Below, in pieces: positions 1 through 8,629 of a DNA stretch of 55,054 nt. Location: the NCBI GenBank assembly GCA_026225095.1, contig JAMFSC010000078.1:1-55054 (forward strand), written 5' to 3'. A program made the translations under genes and the position numbers. The first letter of the stretch is position 1. Each line of letters opens with the position of its first letter. The notes under the pieces were generated by a model, which did no database searches, had not been told where the DNA came from, and was given only the letters and a program-made list of their open reading frames with translations. Origin of the DNA: a bacterium. GTDB lineage: Bacteria; Acidobacteriota; Terriglobia; Terriglobales; Acidobacteriaceae.

Positions 1-127
1 TCGTCCGCGCGGGAGGATGCGGCTCCGGGCTTCGCCCTCCGCCGCATCCTCCCGCATCACCTCAACCCGCCTCAGCTGGGGAATTTTCAAGCGGTGCAAA
101 GTGGGGATTTTTCAGTTGACGATGACA
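1..127. mobile_element. IS21-family-like element, one terminus only
   Basis: The sequence carries two close copies of a TGGGGA(A/T)TTTTCA motif, at 77-90 and 102-115, and finishes with TTGACGATGACA at 116-127. IS21-family ends typically carry such repeated short motifs and terminate in TGT...ACA. Immediately after 127 an open frame encodes the C-terminal half of a TonB-dependent receptor, so the element appears to have inserted into that gene. The istA/istB genes would lie before the window and are not seen. The family is assigned by recall of the terminal motif; the exact boundary could differ by a few bases. Confidence 0.72.
9..55. terminator. 15-bp perfect hairpin inside the IS end
   Basis: Bases 9-23 (GCGGGAGGATGCGGC) are perfectly complementary to 41-55, with a 17-nt loop. 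No T-run follows on either strand, so this may be a transcription barrier at the 3' end of the transposase operon or only a structural element. It lies just inside the repeated IS terminus. Confidence 0.45.
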
Positions 128-1046
128 CGCTGCGCCCGAAGCAGACTTGAGCCGGTATAACGGGGTGACAATCCGTTCCGTGACCCTGCTCGACCCGGGC
201 TATCCGAATGCCTATCCGGCTGGCACGGACCTCAGCTCCTTTCCCACGAATATCGTGCGGCTGGAGCCGGGCGGACGCGTTCCATACAACCTGAACTACA
301 GCTTGACGGTGGAGCGGCAGGTGGCGGGATTGCTTACGATGGCGGTCACGTACCGAGGAACGCGCGGCTTCGCGCTGCTGCGTTCGAGGAACGTAAACGC
401 ACCGCTTGCTCCGTCGTATGGCGCGCGGCCCAACCCCGCTCTTGGCATCGTTCGTCAGATCGAATCCGGCGGAACACAACTGGGGAATGCAGTGGACCTG
501 ACCTTGAATGGAAAGGCCGGCACGTGGTTCTCGGGTATGGCTCAGTACTCTTTCAGTCATACGAATAGCGACACTGGCGGCGTCACATGGTTTCCGGCGA
601 ATCAGTACTCCAATACCGGAGAATATGGCCGTTCGGACCAGGATCAGCGTCATCGCTTCAACGTGTTGGGGATCTTCAACGAAGGGCACTGGGCTAACCT
701 TGGCGTTGCGCTCAAGCTGTACTCGGGCTTGCCCTATACGGAAACACTTGGCGTCGATCTTTATAACACCGGTATGCTGAATACGAGGCCCGCAGGCGTA
801 TCCCGCAACATGCTGCAGGGCAGCCGGACCGCTTCGTTGGATCTTCGTTGGAGCAAAGAGAAGAAGCTTGGCATGAAGAATGGCGATCAGAAGTTGGCTC
901 TAGGTTTTTCGATCGATGCGTTCAACGTCACCAATACGGCGAGCTTCAATGCGTACATCGGCAATGTCATGTCGGCTCTCTTTGCCCAACCCACGGCCGC
1001 GATGCCGGCGCGTAGATTTCAGTTTGGAACACGGCTCAAGTTTTAG
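128..1046 (+). pseudogene. TonB-dependent receptor, C-terminal fragment cut by IS
   Basis: The open frame enters directly from the IS boundary; an in-frame TGA at 123-125 lies inside the IS end. It encodes about 305 residues of an outer-membrane beta-barrel. Recognisable features are the barrel strand motif around NYSLTVERQV, the DQDQRHRFN segment, the DAFNVTNTASF segment near the end (typical of Oar-like receptors) and a terminal aromatic residue (RLKF). The plug, the regulatory-like domain and the signal peptide are missing, so it cannot be a functional receptor unless rescued by another copy. A TTG at 147 could start a shorter product, but no biological reason supports that. The gene ends only 10 nt before the response regulator at 1057, suggesting they once shared a transcript and that the IS separated the regulator from its original promoter. 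Confidence 0.8.
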
Positions 1047-1056
1047 GTAAGGGCAT

Positions 1057-1734
1057 ATGAGAATTCTCATTATCGAAGACGACCCCAAGATGGGACAGAT
1101 TCTCAAGGATGCGCTCGAGAAGAAGTCCCACCGGACCTTGCTGGCGACGACTGGCAGCGAGGGGTTTGAGGTTGCTTGCAATCACGACTTTGAGCTGATC
1201 ATCCTCGATGTGATGCTGCCCGGGATGAATGGCTTTGACGTGTCGCGCCATCTGAGAAGCCGAAATATCGCAACGCCAATTCTCATGCTGACTGCACGCG
1301 ATGCTACGTCGGATGTCGTGCACGGGCTCGACAGCGGAGTGGATGACTACCTGACCAAACCCTTTGCCTTTGAGGAGTTGTTTGCTCGCCTTCGGGCTCT
1401 GTCGCGTCGTCGACAAAGCTCTCCATCGGTACACTACCAGATCGAGGATCTGAAGCTGGACCCTGTTACGCATCGTGCTACTCGTTCCGGGGTACTCATC
1501 CAACTGACGCGCACCGAGTATCTGCTGCTTGAGTTCCTCATGCTTAACCCAAACAAGGTTCTGCGCCGTGATTCCATCATCGATGCCGTGTGGGGATATG
1601 AGCGTACGGTCGAGAGTAACACGCTCGATGCCTTCATGAAGCAGCTTCGATCGAAGGTCGACGATGCTTTCGAACACAAATTGATACATACTGTTCGCGG
1701 TTTCGGCTATCGGATATCGGCGGAGCCGATATGA
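1057..1734 (+). CDS. OmpR/PhoB-family response regulator
   Basis: A 225-residue two-component DNA-binding regulator. The receiver domain (about 1-118) has the acidic pair E7/D8, phosphoacceptor D51 in LILDVMLPG, T79 and K101 in the TKPF motif. A winged-helix Trans_reg_C domain (about 128-222) has the LTRTEYLLLEFL and VRGFGYR signatures. The stop overlaps the start of the histidine kinase at 1731 in ATGA, so the pair is translationally coupled. The gene sits directly behind the truncated receptor. Regulation of receptor genes by such pairs is inferred from this context and from the second, similar pair at 6475-8540. The family assignment is firm; the target genes are unknown. Confidence 0.96.
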   Translation: MRILIIEDDPKMGQILKDALEKKSHRTLLATTGSEGFEVACNHDFELIILDVMLPGMNGFDVSRHLRSRNIATPILMLTARDATSDVVHGLDSGVDDYLTKPFAFEELFARLRALSRRRQSSPSVHYQIEDLKLDPVTHRATRSGVLIQLTRTEYLLLEFLMLNPNKVLRRDSIIDAVWGYERTVESNTLDAFMKQLRSKVDDAFEHKLIHTVRGFGYRISAEPI

Positions 1735-3146
1735 GCTCACTCACAATTCGTACCCGGCTTACCTTCTGGTATGCGGCGGTCATGGCTGTGGTCATGGCTG
1801 TACTCGGCAGCGGCATTTATCTTGCCGCATCGTTCGGGGTGCGCCGCGTCGCGGACCAGGAGTTGACTGCCGGCGCCAATGGAATTGAGGCGTTTCTTCA
1901 GCATAAGCTCGCCATTCATCAGATGGACAATCTGGGCGAGGAGCTTCGCGAGCACGCTTCACTGATCCCACGCAGCAGGATGTTTCGCGTGAACGATCGC
2001 AATGGTGCTCTTATCTACCAGCCGGCCAACATGGCCTTTGTTCCGCTCCAGGTGCCAATCCAGGATGAGACCGTGATCCTAAATCTTGTTGCGGATGGAC
2101 GCTCCATTCGTACCGCTAGCCGATACTCGCATGTCGGCTCTCACCTATTCCTGCTACAGGTTGCCGTGGACCAGACTGAGTACAAAGAGCTTCTTATGGG
2201 ACTGGCATGGCTGCTTATCCTAAGCGCTCCTTTCGCGGGATTGCTCGCAGCCGCCGCAGGCTATTGGATGAGCGGCAGAATGTTGCGTCCCGTGCAATTG
2301 ATCGCGACAACGGCGAGTTCCATCGATGCCAATCATCTAGAAAAGAGGTTGCTCATCAGCGGCACGGGCGATGAACTTGACTCTCTGTCCGCGACGATCA
2401 ACAGCATGTTGGATCGTATCGCGACGTCGTACGAACGTATCAAGCAATTCACAGCGGATGCTTCGCATGAACTCCGTAGCCCGACCGCAGTCGTTAGGGC
2501 ATCCGCGGAAGTTCTTCTTATGGGTGAGAGCAGACCCGAGGTGGTGCAACGAACGCTCTCCAACATCATCTCCGAGGCGGACTACATGACGCGCTTGATC
2601 GCAGATCTGCTCACGCTCGCCCGAAGTGCACCAGACAGGGGACCACAAGCAGAGGAGTTGTTCGAGCTGGGAGAATCGGTTCGTGCGCTGAAGCCTCGCA
2701 TCACGTGGCTTGCGGATAAGAAGAACATCCGAACCATGATCTCGTTTGATGATGACCTGCTCCTGCTCCAGGGCAATCAGAGCGTGGCTGAACGTGTCTT
2801 AATGATTCTCGTCGATAACGCGATTCGTTATACCCCCTCGGGAGGCACCATGTGGGTTCAGCTTTGGCGGGACGAAGCCAATGGAGGGTTCGAGGTGCGG
2901 GACAACGGAATCGGAATCCTTCCGCAGCATCAGGAAAAGGTGTTTGAGCGATTCTATCGGGTGGACGCCGTCAGAACTCCGGGCGATAGCGGGTCCGGAC
3001 TTGGACTCTCGATTGCAAAGAGCCTCACGGAGTTATACGGCGGGGAGATCAGCCTGCGGAGCGCTCCCGGACAGGGATCAAGCTTCATCGTCTCCTTCCC
3101 GCTAGCCATGATGCCGCCGCCAGATGGTGCCATCCTCTCAAACTAA
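1731..3146 (+). CDS. Sensor histidine kinase (HAMP/HisKA/HATPase_c)
   Basis: A 471-residue membrane kinase. It has one N-terminal transmembrane segment (about 12-36), a periplasmic sensing region of about 120 residues, a second membrane segment (about 157-181) and a HAMP linker. The HisKA domain has phosphorylatable H246 in ASHELRSP. The ATP-binding domain has the N-box at D362/N363, the G1 box DNGIGI at 391 and the G2 box GSGLGL at 421. It is the cognate partner of the preceding regulator, with a 4-nt ATGA overlap. All catalytic motifs are intact. The ligand is unknown; the periplasmic domain has no recognised fold by eye. Confidence 0.96.
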   Translation: MSSLTIRTRLTFWYAAVMAVVMAVLGSGIYLAASFGVRRVADQELTAGANGIEAFLQHKLAIHQMDNLGEELREHASLIPRSRMFRVNDRNGALIYQPANMAFVPLQVPIQDETVILNLVADGRSIRTASRYSHVGSHLFLLQVAVDQTEYKELLMGLAWLLILSAPFAGLLAAAAGYWMSGRMLRPVQLIATTASSIDANHLEKRLLISGTGDELDSLSATINSMLDRIATSYERIKQFTADASHELRSPTAVVRASAEVLLMGESRPEVVQRTLSNIISEADYMTRLIADLLTLARSAPDRGPQAEELFELGESVRALKPRITWLADKKNIRTMISFDDDLLLLQGNQSVAERVLMILVDNAIRYTPSGGTMWVQLWRDEANGGFEVRDNGIGILPQHQEKVFERFYRVDAVRTPGDSGSGLGLSIAKSLTELYGGEISLRSAPGQGSSFIVSFPLAMMPPPDGAILSN

Positions 3147-3276
3147 AGTTTGTCTGAAACTGGATTATTAGACGCTTGATCGCCCTGTAAAGCAGGCGGG
3201 CAACGAGAGTTCTTAGAATCCACCTATTCGGACGTTATCGTCTCGATATGAATGACAAAGACTCAGTGAGGAACTC

Positions 3277-3777
3277 TTGAAAAACGTATCAGGAATCATA
3301 ACCCTTGCATTATGGATCGTTCTGGCGAATGGCGCTGCCTTTGCCCAGCAGCCGGTGACACTGCCGGCGAATTTTATTCGCGTCTCCGCGCCTACTGCGC
3401 AGAAGCTTACCCTCGATACGAAGAGTCGGCATCCCGAGATCGCGAAGCTTGGCATTCACGCGACTCCTCCTTCGATGAGCGATAACGCCATCATCGGCAG
3501 CGAGACGCCCTCCAAGATCGGTAAGAAGTCTTCCGGCAAGGACATGGAGAAGGTGGCGCAGGCCAAGCCTTCCGTAGAGCGCATCGAGAAAGATGGAATC
3601 TACGATCTGCTCCTGCCGCTGCTCGATGCGAAGGGCCGGGATATAGGCCAGGGATTCGTGGTGATGGAAGTGCCTTTCAAGAACGCGAGCAATCCGGAGG
3701 AAGCCCTGAAGATTGGGGAACAGATCAGGGATGAGATACAGCGGAAGATTCCAAGCCGCGACGCCCTCTACCAATAA
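3277..3777 (+). CDS. Small secreted protein, paralogous to the C-terminus of the next gene
   Basis: A 166-residue protein with a TTG start preceded by a GAGGA motif at 3269-3273. The N-terminus is a signal peptide (hydrophobic about 7-22, cleavage likely after AFA). The mature part aligns by eye with the last ~130 residues of the propeller protein at 3806. Shared features are a VSAP start, HP(E/T)I..(L/M)G(I/L)HA.PP, a (D/F)DA(K/Q)G..IG segment, (V/I)(V/L)VMEVP-type strands and a C-terminal helix QIR(D/S)E(I/V)..KIPS..AL. No catalytic residues are evident. This is likely a stand-alone periplasmic domain working with or beside the propeller protein. Function is not recognised. Confidence 0.8.
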   Translation: MKNVSGIITLALWIVLANGAAFAQQPVTLPANFIRVSAPTAQKLTLDTKSRHPEIAKLGIHATPPSMSDNAIIGSETPSKIGKKSSGKDMEKVAQAKPSVERIEKDGIYDLLLPLLDAKGRDIGQGFVVMEVPFKNASNPEEALKIGEQIRDEIQRKIPSRDALYQ

Positions 3778-3805
3778 GAACTGAACGCAGATAAGGAATC
3801 CATCC

Positions 3806-5275
3806 ATGAATATGTTTGTCGCTCGTTTCTTCCTGGCGATCTCCTTGGTCTCTCCGATGCTCACGCAGGATACGACCAAACTCCAGAAGCCACCTCTCAA
3901 GCTGGTCAACACCTTTGAGCTCTCTTCGCTCAAAGATGGAAACTTCGATCATCTGGCCATCGACCTGAAGCGCAACCGAATCTTCGTGACGCCTGAAGAT
4001 GCAGGAGAAGTTCCGGTGCTCGATGCGTCCACGGGTACTGTGGTCCAGGAGATCACGGGGATCAAGCGGCCCCATGCAGTCTTCTATCGCGCGGATGTGG
4101 ACCGTCTCTATGTCACCGATGGCCGCGACGGCTCGGTGATTGTCCTCGACGGTGGGAGCTATCAGCGGGTGGGCCGTGTTCCATTGCAGTTGGATGCGGA
4201 TGCGATCGGATACGACATCTCCAGGAAGACGCTCTACGTCGCGAATGGTGGGAAGGATGCCCGAGAAAAAATCTCGCATCTCAGCATGGTCGATACCAAT
4301 AGCAACAAGAAGGTCGAGGACATCCTGATCGATGGAGAAACGCTCGAGGCCATGGTACTCGACAGCTATCGTCCGCGCCTCTACATCAACGATACAGCGA
4401 AGAACTCGATTGTTGTTGTGAATCGCTATACGCACGCAAAGACAGCGGAGTGGCCGCTTACGATGTGCAAGGACAACGTGGCCATGGCAGTTGACGAGCA
4501 GCGGCAGAGGCTCTTTGTGGGCTGCCGCAGCAGCCAGATTGTGGTGCTCGACAGCAACACGGGGAAGGAACTGCAGACGCTCCCGATTCACGGTGGCGTG
4601 GACGATCTGATCTACGATCAAGGCACACAGCGGATCTACGCCTCAACGAATGGCTTTGTAGATGTCTTCTCCCAGACAGACCTCAATCACTATGATTCTT
4701 TCGGTAGTATTCCCTCGGCGGAGAAGGCCCGGACGGCCCTGCTTGTGCCGGATCTCAATCGGATGTTCATTGCTGCGCCCAGGAGCGCTTCTTCACCGGC
4801 TCGTGTGCTGGTGTACGAAGTATTGAATGCTCCTCCACCGCGTCCGGCCAAAGTCGATGTGCGGGAACAGCCGGTGTCTGCGCCTTTGGCGATGAAGATC
4901 CTGCAAGAGGAGCTTACGCTGCATCCTACGATTCGGCGGATGGGCCTCCACGCCGTGCCTCCTGGCCAGCAGGCGATGGTCATCATTGCGAATGTCAATG
5001 AGACGCGGATTGGAGTTCATACTTCGCAGAGCGACTTCGCTGGCACCAAAGATGGCAAGATCACGGGACCACGCATCGCGGATGGTGAGTTCTTCAACAT
5101 GAAGATGCCCATGTTCGATGCACAGGGCAAGAAGATCGGGATCCTCGTGATGGAGATCCCATGGACCGACGCGGCTAACGAAGAAGAAGCAGCCCGCCAG
5201 GCGGATCAGATTCGCTCCGAGGTCGCAAAGAAGATACCCAGCGTTGGAGCCCTCTTCGTCGCCGATACTCATTGA
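3806..5275 (+). CDS. Secreted YVTN-type beta-propeller protein with an added C-terminal domain
   Basis: A 489-residue exported protein with a signal peptide at about 1-20. Repeated propeller blades follow to about residue 345, with phrases such as DHLAIDLKRNRIFVTPED, VFYRADVDRLYVTDG, GYDISRKTLYVANGG and LIYDQGTQRIYAST. The rest (about 355-489) is homologous to the complete mature protein encoded just upstream. Propellers of this kind usually bind ligands or partner proteins in the periplasm. The 28-nt gap to the previous gene and the shared domain suggest one transcription unit and a common complex. The exact substrate cannot be told from sequence. Confidence 0.85.
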   Translation: MNMFVARFFLAISLVSPMLTQDTTKLQKPPLKLVNTFELSSLKDGNFDHLAIDLKRNRIFVTPEDAGEVPVLDASTGTVVQEITGIKRPHAVFYRADVDRLYVTDGRDGSVIVLDGGSYQRVGRVPLQLDADAIGYDISRKTLYVANGGKDAREKISHLSMVDTNSNKKVEDILIDGETLEAMVLDSYRPRLYINDTAKNSIVVVNRYTHAKTAEWPLTMCKDNVAMAVDEQRQRLFVGCRSSQIVVLDSNTGKELQTLPIHGGVDDLIYDQGTQRIYASTNGFVDVFSQTDLNHYDSFGSIPSAEKARTALLVPDLNRMFIAAPRSASSPARVLVYEVLNAPPPRPAKVDVREQPVSAPLAMKILQEELTLHPTIRRMGLHAVPPGQQAMVIIANVNETRIGVHTSQSDFAGTKDGKITGPRIADGEFFNMKMPMFDAQGKKIGILVMEIPWTDAANEEEAARQADQIRSEVAKKIPSVGALFVADTH

Positions 5276-5460
5276 TTGATTGGCTATCTTCCGACCCCGC
5301 GATGGTTCCTCGTGGGATTCCGGCGTCGCGCTATTTGTGTTCTCTCTTAACATCGAACGGAGCATGAATTCTTCTGATGGTGGCTTCCAATATCAGCCTA
5401 ATTTCAGATTGGCTTGATAGGATCTGCCTTGTCATCGATCGAAGAGTGTGGAGTCGCACA

Positions 5461-6465
5461 GTGAGATATTCTAGGCGAGAGTTTAGCCAGTTAGCCCTTA
5501 AAGGACTTTCCATTGCGGCAGTCGATGCTTGTGCCGCGACCAGAGTTTTCGCGGCAGGCAAGCCGGACTCGAAGATTCATGGCGTACAGCTGGGACTCAT
5601 CACCGGGTTCAGCTATCACAACATGCCGAACGATGCCGAGTCGGTGTTGCAGTACATGGTGCGTGATGGAATCAACGCGACCGAGATGCAGACGCCGACG
5701 CATGAAGATTGGGCAGGTGCGCCGAAGGCTCCGCCACGTCCGTATCCAGAGCACGTTGGTGGACAACAGGTCCGTGAGGCTCCACGCCCACCGTTGACGC
5801 CGGCGCAACTGGCCGCGCGGAAGGCGTACGCCGAAGAGATGACGCGCTGGCGCACGAGCATGTCGATGAGCAAGTATGTCGAGCTTCGTCGAATGTACAA
5901 CGATGCAGGCGTTTCGTTTTATGCCTTCAAGCTTCCGCTGGAGATGCGCATGCCCGACGCGGAGTTCGACTATGCCTTCACCGCTGCCAAGACGCTTGGA
6001 TGCAGCCACTTCACCATGGAAATGCCGGACAACAATCCCGATCTAACGGCGAGGATAGGCAAGTTTGCTGAGAAGCATCAACTGCGTGTGGGCTATCATG
6101 CGCACCTCCAGGCGACACCTACAACCTGGGATGTTGCGATGTCGCAGTCACTCATGAACTGCATCAACCTTGATATTGGCCACTATGTTGCCGCGGGAAA
6201 CCGCGACACGGTAGCGTTCATCCGGAAAAATCATGCACGCATTGTGAGTCTTCATATCAAGGACCGCAAGTATCCCGAGAATGGCGGACGGAATGTGCCG
6301 TGGGGAGAAGGCGATACACCGATCAAGGAAGTGCTTCAGCTTGTGAAACGGGAGCGGTATCCGTTCCCTTGCACAATTGAACTAGAGTATGTTGCTCCTG
6401 ACGGCTCGGACAGTGAAGAGGAGATCGTGAAGTGTCTGGCGTATGCGAGAGCGGCGCTCGCTTAG
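5461..6465 (+). CDS. Tat-exported sugar phosphate isomerase/epimerase-like TIM barrel
   Basis: A 334-residue protein of the AP-endonuclease-2/xylose-isomerase-like TIM-barrel superfamily. GTG at 5461 is chosen because it places the twin-arginine motif SRREFSQLALKG at residues 4-15; the frame also stays open upstream to an ATG at 5377. Barrel features are GVQLGLITGF (first strand), EMQTPTHEDW, SHFTMEMPDNN, GYHAHLQATP, INLDIGHYVAAG and SLHIKDRK with PWGEG, the usual order of metal-ligand-bearing strands (E, H, D/H, H, E). Family members isomerise, epimerise or lyse sugars and often act in periplasmic keto-sugar pathways in Acidobacteriota and Planctomycetota. That role is inferred here. The gene ends 9 nt from the convergent kinase gene. 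Confidence 0.85.
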   Translation: MRYSRREFSQLALKGLSIAAVDACAATRVFAAGKPDSKIHGVQLGLITGFSYHNMPNDAESVLQYMVRDGINATEMQTPTHEDWAGAPKAPPRPYPEHVGGQQVREAPRPPLTPAQLAARKAYAEEMTRWRTSMSMSKYVELRRMYNDAGVSFYAFKLPLEMRMPDAEFDYAFTAAKTLGCSHFTMEMPDNNPDLTARIGKFAEKHQLRVGYHAHLQATPTTWDVAMSQSLMNCINLDIGHYVAAGNRDTVAFIRKNHARIVSLHIKDRKYPENGGRNVPWGEGDTPIKEVLQLVKRERYPFPCTIELEYVAPDGSDSEEEIVKCLAYARAALA

Positions 6466-6474
6466 CCGCATCGG

Positions 6475-7866
6475 TTACGAGACGATGGAGAAGGTGAGCT
6501 GGAAGGTGCTGCCGGTGCCTACAGCACTGTCCACCGTAATCTCGGCGCCATGAATGTCGGAGATCCACTTCGCGATGGCGAGGCCGAGGCCAGTGCCTTC
6601 CGCTGAGGTGTGTGCGTTGTCCACGCGATAGAAGCGGCGGAAGATCTCCGGCAACGCCTCCGCGGGTATCCCGATGCCGGTGTCCTTCAAGGACACATAC
6701 GCCTTGGTGCCCGAGACCCAGAGCGACATCACGATCCGTCCTTCGTCGGGTGTGTACTTGATCGCATTATCCGAAAGGATCAGGAAGAGGCGGCGCAGGC
6801 TGGAGGCATCGCCATAGACCCATACCGGGTCCTTCCTGTCAGTTTGAATCTCCATGGTCTGTTCTTTGGCGTTGGCTAGAGACTGCGACTTTAGCGCTGA
6901 CGACCAGAAAATTTCGAGGAGATCGACTTGCTCGAACGTCACCTCGACGTGTCCGGCGTCCGCTCGTGCGAGAGCCAGCATATCCTCGAGAAGGCGGGTC
7001 GCCTCTGCCGCTTCGCGGGCTATCTCGGCAAAGGAGTCGGCGCTCTCCTCATCGATCTCGGGCCGCCGCATGGCGTACTCCGACAGCGTGTAGATGTACG
7101 AGATTGGATGACGCAGCTCGTGCGAAGCGTCGGCCGTGAATCGCGTGATCTGATTGACCGCTGTCTCGAGGCGCGCCAGCATATCGTTGCAGGTCTCGGC
7201 GAGGAGTTGAAGCTCGTCGCGCGTGTTGGCGATGGGAAGACGGCGAGAGAGATTGCCGATGGTGATGGAGCGAGCAGAGGAGATCAGCCGCGTCATCGGG
7301 TTGAGAGCTCTTCGGCTGAGAAAGTAGCCGAATAGCGATGAAAGGATGAGAAGCGCCGGTGTGGCCCAGAACAATGCGGTAAGGAAGCGATCGAGGATGA
7401 CACGATTGTCCTCGAGTTGGCCGCCGACAAGGACACGGAATGCTTCGCCTCCTGACGAGATGGACTTGGAGAGGACCCGGTAGCTTCGATTGCGATAGGT
7501 AACTTTAAACGACTCGGTCCGTGCATCGATCATCCAGCGCGGCCAGGGAAAGTCCCTAGCGATCGCCTTGTCTGCGGGATAGATCTGTACACCGTTCCCA
7601 TCGAAGACGCGAATGAAGTTGCCCTCTGGCGTGGCGGCAACAAATTCATTGAACTCATGCAGGCCGTGCGGCGACGCCGGATCGTAGGTGGTGTGTAGCA
7701 GATTCTCAACACGCGCGGCACGGCCCGCCAGTGTCTTGTCACGACCCGCGCTGATGGAATAACTGAGATCGGCGAACATGACTGTGCCGAAGATCAGGAA
7801 GCCGATCAAGAACATGGCCGCAAACCAGAAGGTGAGACGAAGAGAAATCGAGAGATGGTATCTCAA
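6475..7866 (-). CDS. Sensor histidine kinase (second two-component pair)
   Basis: A 463-residue membrane kinase. The TTG start at 7866 is chosen because it overlaps the TGA of the regulator (TTGA) and puts the first transmembrane segment near residues 9-34; the frame runs on upstream without a better start. Order: membrane segment, periplasmic region of about 130 residues, second membrane segment (TALFWATPALLILSSLFG), HAMP, HisKA with H249 in ASHELRHP, and HATPase_c with SDNAIKYTPDEG, DTGIGI and GTGLGL. It is clearly paralogous to the kinase at 1731, sharing the FTADASHELR block. With the regulator it lies divergent to the receptor operon at 8630, which it probably controls. Confidence 0.95.
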   Translation of the reverse strand: MRYHLSISLRLTFWFAAMFLIGFLIFGTVMFADLSYSISAGRDKTLAGRAARVENLLHTTYDPASPHGLHEFNEFVAATPEGNFIRVFDGNGVQIYPADKAIARDFPWPRWMIDARTESFKVTYRNRSYRVLSKSISSGGEAFRVLVGGQLEDNRVILDRFLTALFWATPALLILSSLFGYFLSRRALNPMTRLISSARSITIGNLSRRLPIANTRDELQLLAETCNDMLARLETAVNQITRFTADASHELRHPISYIYTLSEYAMRRPEIDEESADSFAEIAREAAEATRLLEDMLALARADAGHVEVTFEQVDLLEIFWSSALKSQSLANAKEQTMEIQTDRKDPVWVYGDASSLRRLFLILSDNAIKYTPDEGRIVMSLWVSGTKAYVSLKDTGIGIPAEALPEIFRRFYRVDNAHTSAEGTGLGLAIAKWISDIHGAEITVDSAVGTGSTFQLTFSIVS

Positions 7867-8540
7867 TGCACTCTTGCCTTCAGGGTATAGCCTATGCCCC
7901 GCGCTGTATGGAGCAACTGTGCTTCTCCCTCCACCGCGATCTTGTGCCTCAAGGTGCGAATGAAGACATGCAGTGAATTCTCGCTGACCTCCGCGCCCAG
8001 GCCCCATCCCGCCTCGATCAGCGCATCTTTCGTCACGATCAGGCCTGCATTGCGAATCAGCTTTTCCAGCAGGGCGAACTCGGTACGAGTCAAGGGTGTG
8101 GAGCGGCCTTTTCGGAGGAGTTCATAGGTCTGCCTGTTGAGAAGCAGATCCTCAAACTCGAGCTTGTCCGTCGTCACGGTCTGGCCACGGCGTGAGACTG
8201 CCCTGATTCTGGCGAGGAGAATGTCGAGTGCAAAGGGCTTGGTGAGATAATCATCCGCGCCCAGATCAAGACCGCGAATGATGTCGCTCATCGCGTCGCG
8301 CGCGGTGACCATGATGATGGATGTCGTCAGCCGCTCTTCACGCAGCTGCCGCAATACGGTAAAGCCATCGACCACGGGCAAAGCCACATCCAGCAGGATG
8401 ACATCGAGATCCTGGGACCGGCCGAGGGTGAGGGCCTCTCCGCCATTGGATGCGATCGAGACGTAGTGTCCCTGGCTGCGCAGAGTGCGTTTCAAAAGAG
8501 CCGCCATGCGGCGGCGATCTTCCACGACTAGTATGCGCAT
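7863..8540 (-). CDS. OmpR/PhoB-family response regulator (second pair)
   Basis: A 225-residue regulator of the same length as that at 1057. The receiver has E7/D8, phosphoacceptor D51 in VILLDVALP and the lysine in TKPF. The C-terminal winged helix has LTRTEFALLEKL and TARGIGYTLK. It is the first gene of a two-gene unit, with the kinase start overlapping its stop. Its start lies 89 nt from the divergent receptor start at 8630, so the short spacer must hold both promoters and probably its binding sites. Identity is firm; the target set is inferred. Confidence 0.95.
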   Translation of the reverse strand: MRILVVEDRRRMAALLKRTLRSQGHYVSIASNGGEALTLGRSQDLDVILLDVALPVVDGFTVLRQLREERLTTSIIMVTARDAMSDIIRGLDLGADDYLTKPFALDILLARIRAVSRRGQTVTTDKLEFEDLLLNRQTYELLRKGRSTPLTRTEFALLEKLIRNAGLIVTKDALIEAGWGLGAEVSENSLHVFIRTLRHKIAVEGEAQLLHTARGIGYTLKARVH

Positions 8541-8629
8541 GATAAAGAGGCTAATGGGGCAAGGTTAAATTCGCATTACAACTGTCTTTCTTTAGTTTCA
8601 CTTCAGAGTACTCTGCTTGAATCTGTCTC
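8541..8629. promoter_or_regulatory. Divergent promoter region between regulator and receptor operon
   Basis: An 89-nt AT-richer spacer separates the ATG of the response regulator (minus) from the ATG of the receptor (plus). It must hold both promoters if both units have their own. No clear tandem repeat typical of an OmpR-type site could be fixed by eye. Confidence 0.45.

Noticed and set aside
1036-1740. Minus-strand frame opposite the response regulator
   Set aside because: Shadow of a regulator with all catalytic residues on the plus strand.
3725-4621. A 298-codon minus-strand frame opposite the propeller gene
   Set aside because: Antisense shadow of a well-supported plus-strand propeller gene.
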